Source: Gnetum montanum | Lineage: Eukaryota > Streptophyta > Gnetopsida > Gnetales > Gnetaceae | NCBI GenBank assembly: GCA_015680685.1 | Contig: MNCI01034697.1 | Span: 1,987,824-2,049,823, forward strand | DNA: 62,000 nt | Reading direction: 5' to 3' | Shown: positions 21,310 to 33,518 of the stretch, piece after piece | Numbering within the stretch: position 1 is the stretch's first letter | Layout of the letters: each line of letters begins with the position of its first letter | Position numbers and translations under genes: made by a program | Notes under the pieces: generated by a model | The model's database searches: none | The model's input: only the letters and a program-made list of their open reading frames with translations | Told to the model about the DNA's origin: nothing

Positions 21310-24071
21310 ATGGCTGCGACAACTATCGCCATTCCCACAACTAGTCTTGAAATTCCCTTGATGATGCAAGCTACACTCGCTGTTGTCGAGCCACCGACCA
21401 GCCCGGTGTGGCTACACCGGATCCTTAGGATTCAAAACAAAGAGCTTGAGGGACACATTCAGCAAATAGAACATTACAACTTCCTTTGTGCCAAACTTAT
21501 GGTGAATCTTCCCATGTACCCACAAGAACTCAAAGAGAAATTTGAATATGAATTCATCTATTGTAATGGGAAGGAATTCATTCCTTCACTTAATGCTTCC
21601 ATACCCCTCATGGACTGGCAACAATGGATGTTGGATTGACTGTTAATGTCCAGGTCATCAATGGGACAACAAGACGTGGTGTTTCATGATGAAGCATTCC
21701 ATGATGGGTAGGAGGACCTAGATGCCCACTCTAAGGAAGTTATTCATGCTAGCTTTGTTATGGCTCCTCCCTCCACAATGTCCCCTGCAAATTTGCTTTT
21801 TATGGTCACTACGCTATTATCATTATCTACCACCAACCGCATTGCGCATGCGTCACATTGACATTTCTTCTCTCTGGCTCCCTTTCCGGATGTCATCCCT
21901 TCATAGACCATTCTTTCACATTCATAGTTAGCCAACCCATTGCATCGTGTACCTACACCTATGTTACCATATGTACATGTGGTACCACTTCGCAATTACA
22001 CACCGCACTTGCATTCATCCCAGCTCTTGCTCCCGCTCCACCATCAATGGTAGGACCCATCCCTACTGCGTGGTGGGCATCAAATACGTCACCGCTCATT
22101 GTACAGCCTACAAAAATGTCTCATCTTCCTCATCATCAACACCAGGTCCCGCAAGCAGTAAACCCGACTATAGGGTCATTGTCTGTGCCACCCGCTACAC
22201 AAACAGTGTATCCTGTGGCACAATCGACAGTTGTCACCCTACCTGCACCACCTATCGGCTAGTGGATGACATAGGTGGCACTGCTCGTAGGGACAATTCC
22301 GAAGGCATCACCTACAGGCCATGCTGCTACTGCTATCTTACCACCAATCGTGGCTCCACCTACTATTCCACAACCAACCTCTAGATCTTTGAGTCTGGAT
22401 CAAGCCTTCTAGCTTATTCAAACCCTTATCGAGAAGGTTAAACGCCTCAAGGTTACTGGTTTTGACACAATACAGATCATAAATTTCTACCATGACGATC
22501 CTATCAGTTCGACAGTATCCATCCTGTCATTACCTCCTGGGATGCCACTTCCCCATTTTACAAAATAGAATGGGGAAGGTGATCCCAATGCCCATCTAGT
22601 TACCTTCAGGTTAGAGTCATTTTTGTTGCAAAAATGGCCACATACCATTATTCATGTTTTTGCTATGTCCCTAACAGGTAAAGATTTAGATTGGTATCAT
22701 GCACTTCCATGTTCTTCCATCTCAACCTTGGAAGAGCTGCTAACTCAGTTTGCGACTTGTTTCAAATACAACTTGAAACTAGAGGTTACGCTAGACCAAT
22801 TAATGGGAGTTAAGCAAGATCTGCTCAAGCCAATCCAAAATTTTATACAGTGGTGGAGCACTATCTTATATAAAATTCATGAACCTATCGCGGAGGCCCA
22901 TCTTTTGGCAATCTTCAAGGGGGCAATTAATGACTTTATTAAGTCTAAACTATATTATCTTGCTCCCCACTCCCTTAGTGAAGCCTTTACTCAGATTAAG
23001 AGCATTCAAGACATAGCAGAGGCTAGCAAAGACCCAGTGTATGTGGTCTATAAAAATTCCCACAACAAGAGCAAAGAAAAGAGCAAGGCTGTAGCAACAA
23101 TGGTAGCAGCCGTGGCCAAAGAGGCCAAAAGGAAAAATAACAACAAAAAGGCAACCAAGGTGCCTATTGAAGCCACGGCTAGCTCAAACAATGTTGATTA
23201 GGAAACAACATCAGCCCTTGAGGTGTCCCCTCAGCCAAAGCCTAATTTTGAGCGTAAAGACTGCTCAAAATATACAGCCCTACCCATAAAGCCTTTAGAA
23301 CTTCTAAAGCAACTGCTGGGAATTGGTCACATTCAACACAAGAAGGTGTCTAAGGAGGCTCTGAAGCACCACAAGCAGCATTGTGAGCTACTCAAGAATC
23401 CCTCCTTGGCCTTGCCTAATGAACCACCAGTCCCCAGGAACTTTAGGCTAGATCATTTTTGTGACTACCACCGATTGTGTGGTCATGACACAGACTACTG
23501 TTGGGCATTGAAAGATGACATTCAATGCATGATTGACCAAGGTAAGCTGATCCTTGACATCAGTAGTCTAGTTCACCCAGAAAATCAGTCTATGCACATG
23601 TACCAAGACCTATTAAATGCAAATAATGCAGGGTACACTATCAACATGGTGGGTGCAGAAGGTGATGGCTAGGCACAGTTGAAGCAATCCTTTGTGTTGT
23701 GCATGCCTCCTCACCCACCTTACATGACAAACCCATCGATGTCGACGGGCACAACACAACAACAAACGTTTGTCCTCCGAGTTCTACCTCGGACGTCTGC
23801 TCCATCGCCGAGTGTCATTAAAGCCATGGCCCAACCTGCACCCACACCTAAAGCACCCTTTGTCATCAAGATGCCAAAGTTGTCAGTTGCTCCTACTATG
23901 CAGGGGCAAACATCTAAGTCAACGCCCCAACTTCAACTCACAATGAGAAGAGAAGGGCGTATGAAAAATAAAGTAGCTGAGGACCACGTTACGCTTGGAT
24001 TTCCTAAGCCTACCCCTCTGGCCTTAGCACCCTTAACTTTGTCTCCCCCTGAAAGGGATGACATTACGTAG
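21310..24071 (+). pseudogene. Element B gag
   Basis: The ATG at 21310 opens a 109-residue N-terminal part with a helix-rich segment (NYNFLCAKL-like, MYPQELKEKFEYEFIYCN). A frame change near 21650-21850 leads into a Pro-rich linker (21858-22262). The core gag domain at 22400-23200 has HFTK, DWYHALPCSSISTLEELLTQ and QNFIQWWSTILYKI, typical of Ty3/gypsy retrotrans_gag. A Lys-rich tract (EAKRKNNNKKATK) follows. A knuckle-like CDYHRLCGHDTDYCWALK at about 23460-23515 resembles the C-x2-H-x4-GH-x3-C motif seen in Tat gags. Stops and one shift break it. Role: particle formation and RNA packaging. Confidence 0.88.
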
Positions 24072-24458
24072 ATGCAGCCATCTTCTCCCTACCCAAGAAA
24101 ACACAGTCCTCAACTAGAAATTGTTCCTCCCCGAGAGATCCGTCTCTTGGGATGAATGGAAGAAGAGAATGGCAACAAACAACCAGACCATGGGCATAAT
24201 ATCCTTGACACTTTTACCCAAGTTAAGTAGGCTCTCAAACAAAAAAATACAACATTGAGCTTATATGACTTGCTAATGACATCCTAAAAGCATTGTGAAG
24301 CCATGGTTCACATGTTAACGTCCATACCCATGGACGAAAGCTTGCCAGCAGATGAAGAAGCAATACATTCAATCATGCTTCCCCCCGCTGCTGAACAACC
24401 ATGACCTTCTCAACATACATTCCATGATGAGTCCATTAAGGATGACCCAGAAAAGAAT
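24072..24458 (+). pseudogene. Element B gag-protease linker
   Basis: Low-conservation linker in the gag-protease frame with several stops (TAG near 24070 and 24230). It contains an acidic stretch corresponding to 51400-51740 in element C and 32560-32805 in D. No independent gene. Confidence 0.5.
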
Positions 24459-25091
24459 CAGGTGACAACAATGCCCATGTTCATCACTATCCGGGTTGGC
24501 CAATATAGGATCCAAAGAGTACACGTAGATGACAGGGCTGCTGCTAATGTCATTCCATTTCCCATAGTGGACAAACTAGGTTTGATTAACCAAATTAATG
24601 CCATGACAACGTCATGTTTGAATTCATTTAATGAGGAATGAGGGAAAGTTAAGGGAACTGTGTAGAATAATTTTGTAGCAGGGTATCAATTCTCCACAAA
24701 CTTAGTGTTCATCGTTGTCGAGGAGATGCCTGGCTTCAACCTAATTTTAGGGAGGTCTTGGTTAGCTCAGTTGAGGGTCATCTCACCATCCATTCACCAA
24801 GAGATCCACTTGTCCAATGCTGGAGGGGAAGTGATCATCCACAGTGATAAGATGACTCCTCAGGCTATCAACAACGTGGAGATGGAATAGGGTTTAGAGG
24901 TTGAAATCCTCAAAGATCAAACCATTATCCCAAATGTTGAATAGGCCAACACAGTGGCCAATGAAAGCCTGACTTGGGTTGAATTACCCTTTTAGGGAGG
25001 GGATGATGGCATAGAAGAGTGTTGTAATAAGCCTCCTCATCCATATGCATTACCAAACTTAAAAATGATCAAGAAGTTTCTACGAAATTAA
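24459..25091 (+). pseudogene. Element B aspartic protease
   Basis: The retroviral-type protease fold is visible: FITIRVGQYRIQRVHVDD near the active-site strand, then ANVIPFPIVDKLGL, then FNLILGRSWLAQLRV at 24730-24790 as the second conserved element (I-L-G-R). The active-site triplet reads D-D-R here, against D-D-G in C and D, so this copy has lost the glycine. The frame ends with TAA at 25089-25091 after KMIKKFLRN; C and D end at the equivalent place. That end point suggests a true terminus of gag-protease and not a random break. Confidence 0.85.
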
Positions 25092-25657
25092 CAAACAAAT
25101 ACGCTAGCGTAGCATGTTACATCAGTTCACATTACCTATTATTATGCTATTTACATTCTTTATCATTTCGTATTACATCGTCTACAGTTACACTACTTCA
25201 CTTTAGTGGCCCAAAATGACCTTAAACTAGTTATAGCCCACTACGGCCTAAAAATGGTAATATTGTTTATTCTTTTCCATGTGTAATCCTAGCCAGAAAT
25301 GGCCTTAAACTATTTTAGCCCGAAATGGCCTTAAACTATTCCTGGTCCAAAAAGACCTTAAACTAATGCATAGCTTATCGTCTCGTAATCCGATCGCATT
25401 AACTATGGTCTGTAAAGACTCTAAATTAGTTGTTTCGCCATGCTAGACACACCGTAGTATACTTTTAGCCATAGTCCATGAAGACCTTACGCTAATACCG
25501 AGGAAACTTGGCTTGCTGTTTTCTTCCAAACTATGTATATTATAACGGTCCACTAAGACCTTAAACACACACCTCTAAAACCTTGTATCATTTCACCATG
25601 TTGAAAAAAGCAATGTAACAACTTCCATTCTTGGTGGTTTTGTAGGTCAGTTTGCAA
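25092..25657 (+). other. Protease-RT spacer of element B, hairpin array and splice-acceptor-like end
   Basis: This non-coding spacer holds about eight micro-hairpin units at 25196-25585, for example GGTC caaaaa GACC and GCC cactac GGC, each followed by TTAAACTA or similar. Its left half matches the left spacers of C and D and its right half (CTAATGCATAGCTTATCG) matches the right spacer of C. The antisense gene of C and D is missing from exactly between them. It ends in a pyrimidine-rich run and TTTTGTAG at 25638-25645, a good 3' splice site, 12 bases before the pol ATG at 25658. Confidence 0.75.
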
Positions 25658-27725
25658 ATGGATGAAGCTTTGCTTGCACCCCTAGCACTCACAGGCCCAT
25701 ATGGGGAAACTTTTAGACAACCCAATCTTGCAATGATAGGAATCAATGCCTTCTCCTGTGACATAACTATAGCAACCTCAAAATTATTCCCAAATTGGCC
25801 AGAACATTTAGCCTAAACCCTAGACCTAGAGGCTGGTGATGTAACCAAGGATTCCCTCACTGAGGTCTCTATGGTTACACACAAAGGAGAAAGCAAAAAT
25901 CTGAAGGTTAGTTCTCTCCTTGACCAATAAACGTAGAGCGACATATCTCGAGTTCTTCAAAATAATGTTGCGGTATTCACATGATCATGCGAAGACATGT
26001 CGGGTTTAGACCTGCGACTAATATAGCACAACATCATGTTAAACTTGCATATCAAAGCGGTTAGACAAAAAGCATGGAAGATTAAGCTCAAAATCGCGTT
26101 GGTAGTGCGTGATGAAATCACTAAGCGATATCAAGATGGTTTCATCCATGTGGTCGATTACTCAGATTGGGTGTCAAACATCGTTGTCGTTTCTAAGAAA
26201 ATGGGAGGAATATGCATCTATATAGACTTCAGCGATTTGAACAAGGCAATGATTAAAGACAATTTCCCATTACTAAGCATTGACCAAATTATCGATACAA
26301 TAGCTAGACATGCTTTACTATCCTTTATGGATGGGTTTTCGGGATATAATCAAATCCGTATCAACCCAGAACATTAATTGACTACAACTTTCATGACCCC
26401 CTAGGGAACTTTCTATTATACCATGATGCCTTTTGGGCTAAAAAATATTGGAGAAACTTATCAATGTGCCATGACATATATCTTTAGCAATTACCTCTTA
26501 GAGAGATTGAACGACTACGTAGACGACATAGCTGTTAAGTCTAGGAAGTCGGCAGATCACCTAAAAGATTTAGAGTTAATCCTTAAACGTTTTCTCAGGA
26601 ACGACCTATGACTCAACCCAAGAAAATGTGTGTTCAGAGTCAAGACCATATGCATGTTATGGTTTGTAGTAATGGAGGTTGGCATACGAGTTGACCCTGA
26701 TAAGGTTAAGGCCATCATTAACCTAGCACCGCCTACAAACCTCAAAGAACTGTGTGGGTTGTAAGGTAGGTTACAGTTTATCAGGAGGTTCATCTTGAAG
26801 TTGACAAATAAATTACATCCTATGCAATATTTTCTCAAGAAGGGGATTAACTTTGGGTTGACCCAGGACTGCCAGCATGCTTATGATGACCTAAAGAAAG
26901 AGTTGTTACATTTGCCAATGATTTTTCTACCGCAAAGGGATCAACCTTTCTACATCTACCTAGCAAGTTCAGATGTGTCCATAGCTACATTGTTGTGTCA
27001 AAAGAGGGACGGTGGGTTGAAAATCCCTATCTACTATCTAATTCACATTGTATTTGCATATGAAATGAGGTATAATGAAGTAGAGCGTAACTGCTTGGCA
27101 TTGGTTTTTGCGCTCAAAAAAGGTAGACACTATCTTTTTTGCAGCCAGGTTAACATAATTTGCAAGAACAACATTCTATGGGCCATCATGAACAATGTAT
27201 AAGAGAATAGTAGGATAGCCCGATGGAAAGCCATCATAGCAGAATTTGACTTGCACTACATTGGTGAATCTTCCACGAAAGGCCAAGAGATAGCCGACCA
27301 ACTTGTAACATCCCCTGTTAACGATCAAGCGATGATAGAGCCTGAATTTCTAGATGAACATGTACATAGTTTAAGCCCTATATCAATAGGCCTCGAAGCA
27401 ACATTACACTTTGATGGAGCTTCGACTACCAGAGGCAGCAATGCTACCACTATCATCACACTTTCCCCTAAGGATGTTCATCCATTGACTTACCGCCTAG
27501 CATTTTCCTGTACAAACAATGTCGCAAAATATGAGGGGCTCCTTAGGGGACTGTTGGCAGCCAGAGAACTGAACGTTCAACACCTAGTGATCTGAGGCAA
27601 TTTGATGCTCGTTGTTAATTAGATCATAGAAGTCTATGCCTACAAAGCCATGCACCTACAACCCTATTGCGATATGGCTAAAGATCTTTTATAACAATTT
27701 ACAATGACTAATGTCCAACACGTGA
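25658..27725 (+). pseudogene. Element B RT, RNase H and archaeal-type RNase H
   Basis: The ATG at 25658 starts pol in a frame different from gag-protease. RT motifs: IYIDFSDLNKAMIKDNFPL, LLSFMDGFSGYNQIRI, MMPFGLKN, and the catalytic YVDD at 26516-26527 in LNDYVDDIAVKS. The first RNase H follows (FYIYLASSDVSIATLLCQK, YNEVERNCLALVFALKK). From about 27400 the second RNase H appears, with FDGASTTRGS, TNNVAKYEGLLRGLLAAREL and DSMLV-like remnants. About ten in-frame stops are present (for instance TGA in place of Arg or Trp codons), so it is inactive although RT and RNase H key residues can still be seen. Confidence 0.9.
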
Positions 27726-29125
27726 TGTGTAGTGAGAACACTGTAGCTTATGCATTAGCTACGCTAGCTTTAAATGTGCCACCACCTTTGTTTGCCACTT
27801 GGCCTACTTTAATGATAGAATGTACAGATCCTATCATCCAAGTAGTCCAAATTTATTTTTTAAGTGTGGAAGGAACGCCAGAATGATACGACAACATTAA
27901 AACCTACCTTCTATGTGGTGAACCACCGCACGAGTTAACCTATGCATAAAAGGATGAAATTCGCAAGCGTCCTAGGAAATAAGTCATCATTGGAGATAGC
28001 ACTCTATGTAGGTTCTCCTTTGATGGAGTATTGCTAACCTACGTTAATAATCACCAAGCACAAAGGATAGTTAGTGAAGTCCATGAAGGACTATGTGGAG
28101 GAAACATAGCCCCGTGAGCCATGGCTGCTAAAATTAGATGCTTAGGGTATTATTGGCCATACATGGAATGAGATTGCCTTACCAAAGTTAAGACATGTGA
28201 CACATGCCAGCATTATGCAAATCTAATACATGTGTCACCAACTGAGTTGCATATCACATAGATTACTTGGCCATTCCAACAATGGCGGCTAGACATCATA
28301 GGTCCCATCACGTCTAAGTCTTCCACAGGACATAGTTTCATTATCACTACCACTGAGTACTTCACAAAGTGGGTCGAGGCTATTCCTCTACGAAAGACTA
28401 AATTTCAACAGGTTTACAATTTTATCTTGGATAACATAGTAACCAGGTTTGGGGTTCCCATGACTGTTATGACCAACAATGGGCCATAATTTAGTAGTAC
28501 CGAAACCAAATCTTTCTACAATAACCTTGGTATTAAGCAATCTTTTTCCTCACCATATTACCTGCAAGAAAATGGTCAAGCAGAGGCAATAAACAAGGTG
28601 ATTATCAATTTACTAAAAAATATGCTCAACAACAACAAGAAATGATGGCATGAGAAAATCCTCTACGTGCTATGGGCCTATCGTACGACATGTAGAACAG
28701 CTACGGGTAGGATGCCCTACAGCCTAGTCTACGGATCTGAAGTAGTGTTGCCCCTTGAACTACAGGTTCCCTCACTGTGGATGGTCCTATCCATGGTTAT
28801 AAATGAGGCTCATCACAATGAGTCTAGGATTGTGGATCTAGACTCAGTGGATGAGAAACACATCCAAGTACTTAACAGCATCAAAAAATATCAGGACAAG
28901 CAAAGGTAGAAGCATCATCACAACCTACATCAGTGACCTATTAAGAAAGGAGAATTGGTCCTCAAAGCCATTTATGAGCCAGTGAGCAAATTCTCTGCAA
29001 ACTGGGAAGGCTCTTTCATGGTTGTCAAAGCATATGACAATGGAGCATTCAGGCTAGCAGACATCAACAACAACGAACTTCCAAATCCGGTGAATCATAT
29101 GTACTTGAAGCAGTACCACATTTAG
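27726..29125 (+). pseudogene. Element B integrase
   Basis: It runs from the RNase H tail (DALATLALNVPPP-like, about 27,750) to TAG at 29123-29125 after LKQYHI. The zinc-binding domain is seen as EVHEGLCGGN and CDTCQHYANL. In the catalytic core RLDIIGPI supplies the first Asp. The second Asp is changed to Asn (MTNNGP where C has MTDNGPQF). The Glu is in YLQENGQAEAINK. The C-terminal domain has NWEGSFMVVKAYDNGAFRLAD. Two stops in the core and the D-to-N change make it non-functional. The normal role is strand transfer of cDNA ends into the genome. Confidence 0.88.
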
Positions 29126-29149
29126 ATGTTAGCTCGGTTTAAATGCAAG

Positions 29150-29555
29150 GTAAAAATCATCTACTACTATGTAAAACTAGTGCTATTATAAACATCCGCT
29201 ATGACGTAAAACTGGCAGTGTTGTACATGTCTGCTACGACGTAAAACTGGCACCTTTTGCACGCATCCGCCATGACACTAAACTGGTAAAGGTTTCGACC
29301 ATCCACCATGATGCGAAACTAGCAAGGTAAGTGACTATCTACTGAGATGTTAAACCAGCATAGATTCATCCTTGGGTCATGACACAAAATTGACACCCAT
29401 AGCACGGTCTTCTAGGACCATAAACTAGCTCTTCCACCATTCGCTACAACGTAAAACTAGCACACTTTGGTCTGCCCAGACTTTAAATTGGGACCATGGT
29501 CTGTTGGGACTTAAAACCAGCAATGACAGTCTACTAGGACCTAAAACTAGGATCT
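29150..29555 (+). repeat. Micro-hairpin array in the 3' UTR of element B
   Basis: About eleven units in the same order as in element A, each a short stem, a loop of about six bases and TAAACTGG or TAAACTAG. Good stems include the GTCT gccc AGAC unit near 29471 and the CATC/GATG-type and GTC/GAC-type units. Some units have decayed in one arm only, as expected if the copy is no longer selected. Confidence 0.78.
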
Positions 29556-30737
29556 TCCAACAAACCATCCACGAAACAAGTGGACCTGATCATTCTTGCA
29601 TGACATCCCTATCAGACATAACGAGTAGAGCGTTGGAATAGAAGCAACGCAACCACCCCCTAGCAATCTACTGATTCCTCGAATATGCCTACAGGCACAC
29701 TACTGACTCCTCAGAGATGCTGCCTTAACAGTCACTTAGCAATTGTAGCTCCTGGGATCAACATCACCAATTGGGAACCCCAGGAAACTATGTTCATCCA
29801 TAGCCTTGGTTGCCTCCAGCTGCTGCCACTGTTAGAATCTGGCTTCTCAGATTCATCTGACTGGTTCTTTGTGTAGTCAGATGGATAAGATGAACCTAGC
29901 TATTGAAGATGAATTCTTGAGCTGCGGTGTCAACAATCTTACCCTTTTCTTTCTTACTGTGGCCCCCCGTTCATGGCCCAAGCTCCCCTTCCTACTTCAG
30001 ATAGCACTTGTTTCAATAGCCTCCTCCAGCGGTTAGGGCAGTTCCTTTTGTTCCTTGTTCTTTGTTAGGTTTTGCAGGTTGCTTGCTATGACAACGTTGT
30101 TCGAAGGTGCATTCACTAGGAGAGTGAGGCATCATAGCATTCCGAGGTGGCTGCTTGGGCTAGCCTGACTACTTGGGAGTGCAAACCCTGTCTTTCCTTA
30201 CCTTACTTTCTGCTTCCCTTATCTTTACAACTATCCTTATCTTCTCCTCCCATTTGTACAGAATGTAAGTGTACAAAAGGCCTTTTGCACATGATAACTG
30301 TCACGTCCATGAACTGGCGTAACGCAACTCGCCTCATGGAATGCATTTGTAGCCAAGAAAAGGGGAAAACACCAAGAAAAATGGATGAAACACAACTTGT
30401 CGAGGCCATACAGGCATAACACAACTCACCCAGGCACACCCCACATATACAAAGCAACAATGCAACCTCTCGTGAAAATGCCAGCGAGAAGTTGTCTAAT
30501 AACATGTTTGTGAGGTATCCTGCTCACACTTGAGTCTTGCCCGAACCTCCCCCTTTCACATTTGTAAAACCCCTCTTTAGCTCTTTATGCTCCCAACCTT
30601 CACACTTCCAAGTTTGATAGCGCAACATTCGAACCGTGGTCGATGAACTGTGTTGGCATCTTTACCTCTGTGGTGTTTCGCATTCTTTGTCGACGTCTCT
30701 CGGGCAAGCCCTCCAAACGTCAACAAAGAGGGGCCAT
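29556..30737 (+). other. 3' untranslated region of element B
   Basis: Matches 18750-19920 of element A, including the GAATCTG/CAGATTC hairpin at 29835-29854, a first purine run, AAGAAAAGGGGAAAA, ending near 30369, and a second, ACAAAGAGGGG, ending near 30733 just before the LTR. Short frames here show no domain, and I treat the region as untranslated. Confidence 0.6.
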
Positions 30738-31861
30738 TTAAACACCATGAAATTTCAAGACTTCGATGATTCGGCAAAGTCTTGACATCTGAGCAGTGGA
30801 AGCACCAAAATTAGTGCACATCTCAGCAAGTTTTTGGCTAAGGGCTTGCTACGCTACACTACACAGCTTAGTGTAGTAGACTTCAGGAGGATGGAACACA
30901 ACAAGGGATGCACAATGACAACACTTCAACTTCGCAAGTTCAACATGCTTCAGAATCCTAATTTTTTGCATGTTACGCCACATTACACTACGCAGTAATG
31001 CCAGCAGCACAGTTGATGTAGCGGAAGAAAAATCTCTCAATGCTAAAGACAAGGGTGGTTACGCTATACTACGCTTTAGAGCGTAGCATAGCGTAGCGTC
31101 ACTAGCTTCAGCTGCAACATGCTAGGTCAACGACATTCTATGGGCCTAGGACACATGTCATCTAAACTACATTCTTCTCCTAACCCTAATCTTATAAATA
31201 CCCGACAGAAAATGCTTAAAGGGTTGGCAAAATTTTGACAAAATTTTGGCAAAAAGACAAGAGGAGTAAGCAATAGAAAGAGCATCGAGGATGATAGAAA
31301 GGAGCTTCTTTCTGGTCAGAGATTTCAAGTCAGTAAACATCTTACTTTGAGCCTAACTCCCTTGCACCCAGATTGACTAGTGAACAAGGTAGACTGGCCT
31401 CTACTTGTTTAATCTCTAAATAGCTTCTTGTTGGTGGTGGATACTTCATCCAAACCAGAGTTCGCTTGCAAATCCTGTTGTATTCATCATATTTATCTAT
31501 AAGATAAATCCCAGATCTCGGGATCGTGCATTCTCCAAATTCAATTCATTACACCCTTTTTACATTGACTTTATAGTCATTTTGCATAGTTTACATTGTT
31601 TTCATTACCTTCAAGATCTGATCTTGGAGCAGATCTCATTTTCTTGTCAATCGATATTATATTCCCATATTAGATCGTCACCTAGTTACATGATCATTAA
31701 TGAGTTTACTAACTAAGTAAGTCCTTGTTAGATCAACAAGACCATTTAGAGCACCTCATATTCATTTTCTCTAGCATGGCCCTTGCATGGATCCGGGGTT
31801 GGAACTGTGTACATGGAAATCCTCTAGGTGTTTCCAGCAACCGATGTTTTCCATTGTTACA
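30738..31861 (+). repeat. Gypsy LTR Y (3' LTR of element B)
   Basis: This 1,124-bp LTR aligns end to end with 19921-21057. Its first bases have drifted to TTAAACACC. A short palindromic stretch present in X at about 20170-20190 is missing here. Differences are mostly transitions. TATAAATA is at 31193-31200. Directly after TTACA at 31861 the sequence changes to the gag of element D. Confidence 0.88.
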
Positions 31862-32805
31862 CCTAAGAATTTTAGGTTAGAGCATTTCTATGATTAACCC
31901 CAACTATGTGGGCACGATATAGATTACGTCTTAGCATTAAAAGATGACATACAATGCATGATAGATTAGGGAAAATTGGTCTTAGATGAGAGCAGTCCCA
32001 TTCGACCTAAAAACTAGTCGATGGGCATTTACAAAGACCCCCTGAATGCTAACAATGCAAGTTACACCATCAACACTATCAGCATTGATAATAACCTTGA
32101 ACCACCATAGCAACCATTTGTGGTTCATGTGCCTCCTCGCAATGTAGAAATGCCAACAACAACTAAGTCACATGCCTCCTTTGTCATTAGGGCTCCTCAT
32201 CAAACATCCACTACACCTTTCGTGCTTAAAGCTGCCTTGCTTCCCATTATAACAATGCAAGCACTATTTGTCAGCAAGGTTCCAAGGCATCCAACCTCTC
32301 CTCCAACATAAAATCAAGTGACGAAAGCTGCACACCATCTTCCTCATCCAAAGAAGTGTGAAGAGTGTCTAGTAGACAAGCTAGCTAGGGAACGTACTAC
32401 ACTAGGTCCCCCTAAGCCTACCCCCTTGTCTGCAATTCCTATGGCCTCTTCCTCATCAGCTACTAATAGCAACACACAAATGCAACCATCACCTTTCGGT
32501 CCAAGAGAGCTTAGTGTCAATCCAGAATCACTCCCCCTTAGGAGATTTTTGTTCTAGGACATATAGAAGAGGAAAAGCTTAGTAAGTAACAAGATGGTGG
32601 GTAAGACTTTTTGAATGTCCTTTCATAAGTTAAATAGGCCTTAAAATAGAAAAACATAATGCTAAGCTTGTACAACCTGATAATGACCTCTACAATGCAT
32701 CATGAGACAATGGTTCGCATGTTGATGTCTATTCCTATTAGTGAAAACCTGCTGAGTGAAGAAAACACCATTCACATAGTCATGCTTCCCCACGTGGCCA
32801 AAGAA
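31862..32805 (+). pseudogene. Element D gag C-terminal part and linker
   Basis: It begins at the conserved NFRLEHFYD and the knuckle-like region, followed by DYVLALKDDIQCMID and NANNASYTINTI, all matching B at 23440-23660. A Pro- and Thr-rich tail follows to about 32,560 and a degenerate acidic linker leads to the protease. The frame is broken by several stops (TAA in the knuckle, TAG after CMID). The N-terminal two thirds of gag are missing. Confidence 0.82.
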
Positions 32806-33518
32806 CCATGGCCACCCAACTAACATTTCACAACAAGGCTATCAAAGATGGCCCTGAAAAGGGTCAAGTAACAACTAATCCCATGCTCATCACCATTTGG
32901 GTGGGCCAATACAAGATTCATAGGGTACATGCTGACGATGGAGCTACCACCAACCTAATCCCATTTACTATCATTGACAAGTTGGGCTTGGTAGATCAAA
33001 TCAATCCCACAACAACTTCATGCCTTAAGTCTTTTAATGGGGCATGTGTGGTGGTCAAGGAAACTATCCACATTAACTTTGTAGCAGGGGACCAGTTCCC
33101 TATGAGCACATTGTTCATTGTGGTGGAGGAGATGCTTGGGTTCAACCTAATCCTAGGGAGATCATGGTTGGCCCAACTAAGGGTTGTTTCCTCATCTCTA
33201 CATCAGGAAATCCACTTACCCTATGCGGGTGGGGAAGTAGTGATTTATGGTGATGAAGTGGCTTCCCAAGCCATAAACAACGTGGACATGGAGCAAGGTT
33301 CAGAGATAGAAATATCATAAAATGAAGTGCTTGTTCAAATTGAAACGCCATGCTTGACAAATGAACATGCTAAAGAAACCGACTCAAGCAAAGAAACAAC
33401 ATGGGCTGAGTTGCCCTTCCAAACAGTAGATGATAACATAGATGAATACCAATGCAAGGCCTCCCAGCCGTATGCGTTGCCTAACCCATGTTGGATTAGG
33501 AAAAAATTACATAATTAA
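32806..33518 (+). pseudogene. Element D aspartic protease
   Basis: One of the better-preserved frames in the window: 32808-33320 is open for 170 codons. Motifs: ITIWVGQYKIHRVHADDG with the active-site D-D-G, TTNLIPFTIIDKLGL, CLKSFNGACVVVKETIHI, and FNLILGRSWLAQLRVVSS. One stop at 33318 separates a C-terminal tail that ends with TAA at 33516-33518 (WIRKKLHN). The Asp-Asp-Gly active site, in place of the usual Asp-Ser/Thr-Gly, is shared with C and so appears normal for this family. Confidence 0.87.

Larger units (their letters stand above)
19921..31861 (+). mobile_element. Element B: nearly full-length Ty3/gypsy retrotransposon, Tat/Ogre type
   Basis: Two LTRs of about 1.13 kb flank an internal region of about 9.7 kb. 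The order is gag, protease, a 0.55-kb non-coding spacer, RT, RNase H, archaeal-type RNase H, integrase, then a 1.6-kb 3' UTR with a micro-hairpin array. The second RNase H (FDGAS...EGLLRGL...) between the first RNase H and integrase is the hallmark of the Tat lineage that includes Ogre and Retand. gag-protease and pol are in different frames and separated by the spacer, as in Ogre. Unlike C and D it has no antisense gene in the spacer. All frames carry stops. Confidence 0.9.

Noticed and set aside
30203-30505. 100-residue Cys-rich minus-strand frame in the 3' UTR of element B
   Set aside because: Not conserved as a frame in element A at the equivalent place, and it spans the purine run and LTR-proximal sequence.
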